A stretch of DNA of 8,100 nt from Anaerolineaceae bacterium UBA6801 (GTDB lineage Bacteria > Chloroflexota > Anaerolineae > Anaerolineales > Anaerolineaceae), in assembly GCA_002452315.1 (NCBI GenBank), contig DKFH01000157.1:11095-19194 (forward strand), given 5' to 3'. The position numbers and the translations under genes were made by a program. Shown here piece after piece: positions 6,104-8,100 of this stretch. The notes below the pieces were generated by a model that was not told the DNA's origin, did no database searches, and worked only from the letters and a program-made list of their open reading frames with translations. Position 1 is the stretch's first letter. Each line of letters opens with the position of its first letter.

Positions 6104-7180
6104 ATGGGCCAGGATCAATCACAGCTTCCCCACATCCAGGGCCTCATCTGCCCGTTGCCCCACACCCACACAGAAACTGTTGTCATCGGTCATGGTAGCG
6201 GTGGATCGATGACGCGCGATCTGATCGCCAACATTTTCCAGGCGCGCCTAAACAATACCATCCTCGCTGAAGGCAATGATGCTGCCAGGATCCATTTTGC
6301 AGAACCCACGGGAATAATTGCTGTCTCAACAGACACCCACGTGGTATCGCCCCTTTTCTTTCCCGGCGGTGATATCGGGCGTTTGGCTGTCTCCGGTACG
6401 GTCAACGATGTGGCCATGCTTGGCGCACACCCATCGTACCTGACGGCTGGTTTTGTCCTCGAAGAAGGCTTTCCAATCGACCAGTTAGTGAAGATCGTTG
6501 AGTCAATGGCTGAAACCTGCCAGGAGGCCGGCGTGCAGATCGTTGCTGGCGATACCAAGGTGGTGGAAAAGGGCAAAGCAGATGGTGTTTTTATCAACAC
6601 CGCCGGCTTTGGGGTGATACCCGTTGGCCGGCAAATCGGTGGACAGTATGCCCAACCCGGTGATGCAGTGCTGATCTCAGGTTCCCTTGGGGAGCACTCG
6701 ATTGCCGTCCTGCAAGCAAGGGGTGAGTTGGGGTTCGAATCTGGGATCCAATCCGATGTGGCGCCCCTCAACCACATGATTGGCGATCTTTTAGCGGCAG
6801 TTCCCGAGGTGCATGTCCTTCGAGATCCCACCCGGGGCGGTTTGGGCACCAGTTTGAACGAGATCGCCTGCCAGAGCAATGTCAGCATCCACCTGGAAGA
6901 ACATTTGATCCCCGTCAAACCCGACGTGCGCGTTGCCTGCGAAATGTTGGGGTTTGACCCTCTCTACCTGGCCAACGAAGGCAAGGTGATCGTGATCCTG
7001 CCTGAAAACTCCGCAGAAACAGCCCTGGCAGCCCTTAAGAAATCACCCTACGGGACCCTGTCGGCACGCATTGGCACCGTTGCTGAACGGGACCCCGGCC
7101 AGGTCTTGCTGCATACAGCCTTTGGCACAACCCGGATGATTAGCATGCTCTCCGGCGAGATCCTGCCCAGAATATGCTGA
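6104..7180 (+). CDS. hypE: Hydrogenase maturation protein HypE
   Basis: HypE belongs to the PurM/AIR synthase-like ATPases. It dehydrates the carbamoyl group placed by HypF on its C-terminal Cys to a thiocyanate and passes cyanide to the HypC-HypD complex. It has 358 residues. Signatures are GHGSGGSMTRDLI (29-41), AVSTDTHVVSPLFFPGGDIGRLA (73-95, in the ATP/metal region), SGTVNDVAMLGA (97-108), AGDTKVVEKG (148-157) and RDPTRGGLGTSLNEIA (240-255). The chain ends PRIC, so the essential terminal Cys358 is present. The start at 6104 has AGAGG (6093-6097) six bases upstream. An in-frame ATG at 5996 lies inside hypD and is rejected as the start. It follows hypD by 2 bp and is the last gene of the hyp set. 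Confidence 0.98.
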   Translation: MGQDQSQLPHIQGLICPLPHTHTETVVIGHGSGGSMTRDLIANIFQARLNNTILAEGNDAARIHFAEPTGIIAVSTDTHVVSPLFFPGGDIGRLAVSGTVNDVAMLGAHPSYLTAGFVLEEGFPIDQLVKIVESMAETCQEAGVQIVAGDTKVVEKGKADGVFINTAGFGVIPVGRQIGGQYAQPGDAVLISGSLGEHSIAVLQARGELGFESGIQSDVAPLNHMIGDLLAAVPEVHVLRDPTRGGLGTSLNEIACQSNVSIHLEEHLIPVKPDVRVACEMLGFDPLYLANEGKVIVILPENSAETALAALKKSPYGTLSARIGTVAERDPGQVLLHTAFGTTRMISMLSGEILPRIC

Positions 7181-7184
7181 TAAC

Positions 7185-7214
7185 TTGACCCCCATCATCA
7201 TTTTCTACTATACT
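7185..7214 (+). promoter_or_regulatory. Sigma70-type promoter for the methyltransferase gene
   Basis: TTGACC (7185-7190) and TATACT (7209-7214) are separated by 18 bp, matching five of six -35 and five of six -10 consensus bases. Transcription would start near 7221, giving a leader of about 26 nt before the ATG at 7247. The -35 begins only 4 bp after the hypE stop. No terminator is visible between the genes, so read-through from the hyp operon is also possible. Confidence 0.7.
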
Positions 7215-7246
7215 TATCGACATCATTTTAAGATAAAAGGACCGCT

Positions 7247-8047
7247 ATGAAGATTTCATACCAAGAAACAACCAACGATTTACTTACCCGCATAAATATC
7301 CATGATGCCTATGGCTCGCGGGATATCGACAAGTGGATGCTGGAAGTCCTGCCGCTTGAACCTGGCATGAGCATCCTGGATGTCGGTTGCGGCGCTGGCA
7401 AGCAGTGCTTTTCGTACCTTGCTCACCTTAACGGAAAAGCAACCATCACCGGCACCGACATTTCCGACAAACTGATGGCAAAAGCACAGGAAGAGAACAA
7501 AAAATTAGGGGACCGGGTGACCTTTCAAAAAATGGATTTCAACCAGGAATTTCCCTTCCCGCAAGAGACCTTTGACCTGGTTTCATGCTCCTTCGCCATT
7601 TATTACGCCGAGGATATCCCCTTCACTATCAAAGAAATGCATCGGGTGCTCAAACCCGGCGGTCACCTTTTCACAACCGGTCCCATGCCAGAAAATAAGC
7701 AAATGTTCTACGATATCATCCGCGAAGCCACCGGCCGGGTCATCCCGCCCATGCCAGGCAGCTCTCGCTATGCATCAGAGATTTTAGATGCCATCAAAGC
7801 GGAATTTTCACAGGTTGATGTGCACGTTTTTGAAAACCCCCTCACCTTCCCCGAGGTAAAACCCTTTATCGATTACACCCGGGCTTCACTGTCAGAAGAC
7901 CGGTTACTGTGGAATACCTTCTTCCAAACCAAGGCGGATTTCGAACAAATCATGGCAGAGATCACCGCAGTGGCAGAGAAATGGTTCGCCCGCGACGGTA
8001 AACTGGTGATGACCAAGGTCGTGGGTGGCATCCTGGCAAAAAAGTAG
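7247..8047 (+). CDS. Class I SAM-dependent methyltransferase, substrate unknown
   Basis: This 266-residue protein has a clear Rossmann-type methyltransferase core (Methyltransf_11/UbiE-like). Motif I is ILDVGCGAGKQ (43-53), the acidic residue after strand 2 is Asp71 (TGTDIS), the next conserved segment is MDFNQEFPFPQETFDLVSCSFAIYY (96-120), and the post-core motif is HRVLKPGGHLFTTGP (132-146). The C-terminal 110 residues, probably a substrate-binding part, show no motif I recognise, so the substrate stays open. No signal peptide or membrane segment is visible, so it should be cytoplasmic. AAGGA (7237-7241) lies five bases before the ATG. It has its own promoter and no evident link to hydrogenase assembly; it may belong with the gene that starts at 8054. 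Confidence 0.88.
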   Translation: MKISYQETTNDLLTRINIHDAYGSRDIDKWMLEVLPLEPGMSILDVGCGAGKQCFSYLAHLNGKATITGTDISDKLMAKAQEENKKLGDRVTFQKMDFNQEFPFPQETFDLVSCSFAIYYAEDIPFTIKEMHRVLKPGGHLFTTGPMPENKQMFYDIIREATGRVIPPMPGSSRYASEILDAIKAEFSQVDVHVFENPLTFPEVKPFIDYTRASLSEDRLLWNTFFQTKADFEQIMAEITAVAEKWFARDGKLVMTKVVGGILAKK

Positions 8048-8053
8048 GTGTCT

Positions 8054-8100
8054 ATGCATAATATGACATTTTTTGGCGAGACCGTCCTGTGCATCGGCGC
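8054..8100 (+). CDS. 5' end of an unidentified gene, truncated by the window
   Basis: An open frame starts with ATG at 8054, 6 bp after the methyltransferase stop, and runs off the window. The first residues read MHNMTFFGETVLCIGA. TAGGTG (8045-8050), overlapping the preceding stop, could serve as a weak ribosome-binding site; an in-frame ATG at 8063 is an alternative start. The tight spacing suggests co-transcription with the methyltransferase. The VLCIGA stretch would fit the first strand of a PIG-L/LmbE-type deacetylase (usually continuing as HPDD) or of some other Rossmann-like enzyme, but fifteen residues cannot decide. Confidence 0.45.
   Translation, partial: MHNMTFFGETVLCIG

Noticed and set aside
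6190..6918. A 242-codon open frame on the minus strand opposite hypE
   Set aside because: It is a shadow of the hypE coding frame: its protein shows no family motif and is rich in residues expected from an antisense reading. The plus strand has a fully recognisable HypE.

Overview
The window holds the tail of a [NiFe]-hydrogenase operon followed by a complete set of hydrogenase maturation genes, all on the + strand. The order is: 3' end of a group 3 (HoxH-like) hydrogenase large subunit, a HoxW/HycI-type maturation endopeptidase, a stand-alone cyclic-nucleotide-binding-domain protein, hypA, hypB, hypF, hypC, hypD, hypE, then a separately promoted class I SAM-dependent methyltransferase and the first codons of one more gene. 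The sequence is bacterial. The moderate base composition, the bidirectional-type hydrogenase and the hydrogenase-linked cNMP-domain protein would fit an anaerobic or facultative member of the Chloroflexota (for example Anaerolineae). That placement is an impression from protein style and cannot be proven here.

Positions 1-1376 carry the hydrogenase end of the locus. The large subunit ends with the Ni-binding DPCLSC motif, then a His and a 25-residue tail of the kind removed on maturation. The matching protease follows after a gap containing a strong GC-rich stem-loop. The next gene is a 157-residue CRP-like sensor domain with no DNA-binding domain and an atypical phosphate-binding cassette.

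Positions 1425-7180 hold the hyp set. HypF and HypE make and carry the thiocarboxamide/thiocyanate that becomes the CN ligands. HypC and HypD assemble the Fe(CN)2CO unit. HypA and HypB deliver nickel. The endopeptidase then cuts the large-subunit tail. Together the genes supply every known core step for maturing the hydrogenase just upstream. Tight packing (hypA/hypB overlap by 4 bp, hypC/hypD by 8 bp, hypD/hypE 2 bp apart) indicates one transcript. A -10-like TATACT lies so close to the hypA ATG, with no Shine-Dalgarno sequence, that a leaderless hyp transcript is plausible. A dyad overlaps that -10.

Positions 7181-8100 leave the hydrogenase theme. A good sigma70-type promoter (TTGACC, 18-bp spacer, TATACT) starts just after the hypE stop and drives a methyltransferase of unknown substrate. 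A further reading frame starts at 8054 and runs off the window. I see no RNA genes, mobile elements, CRISPR arrays or clearly new multi-gene system. The least understood component is the cNMP-domain protein.
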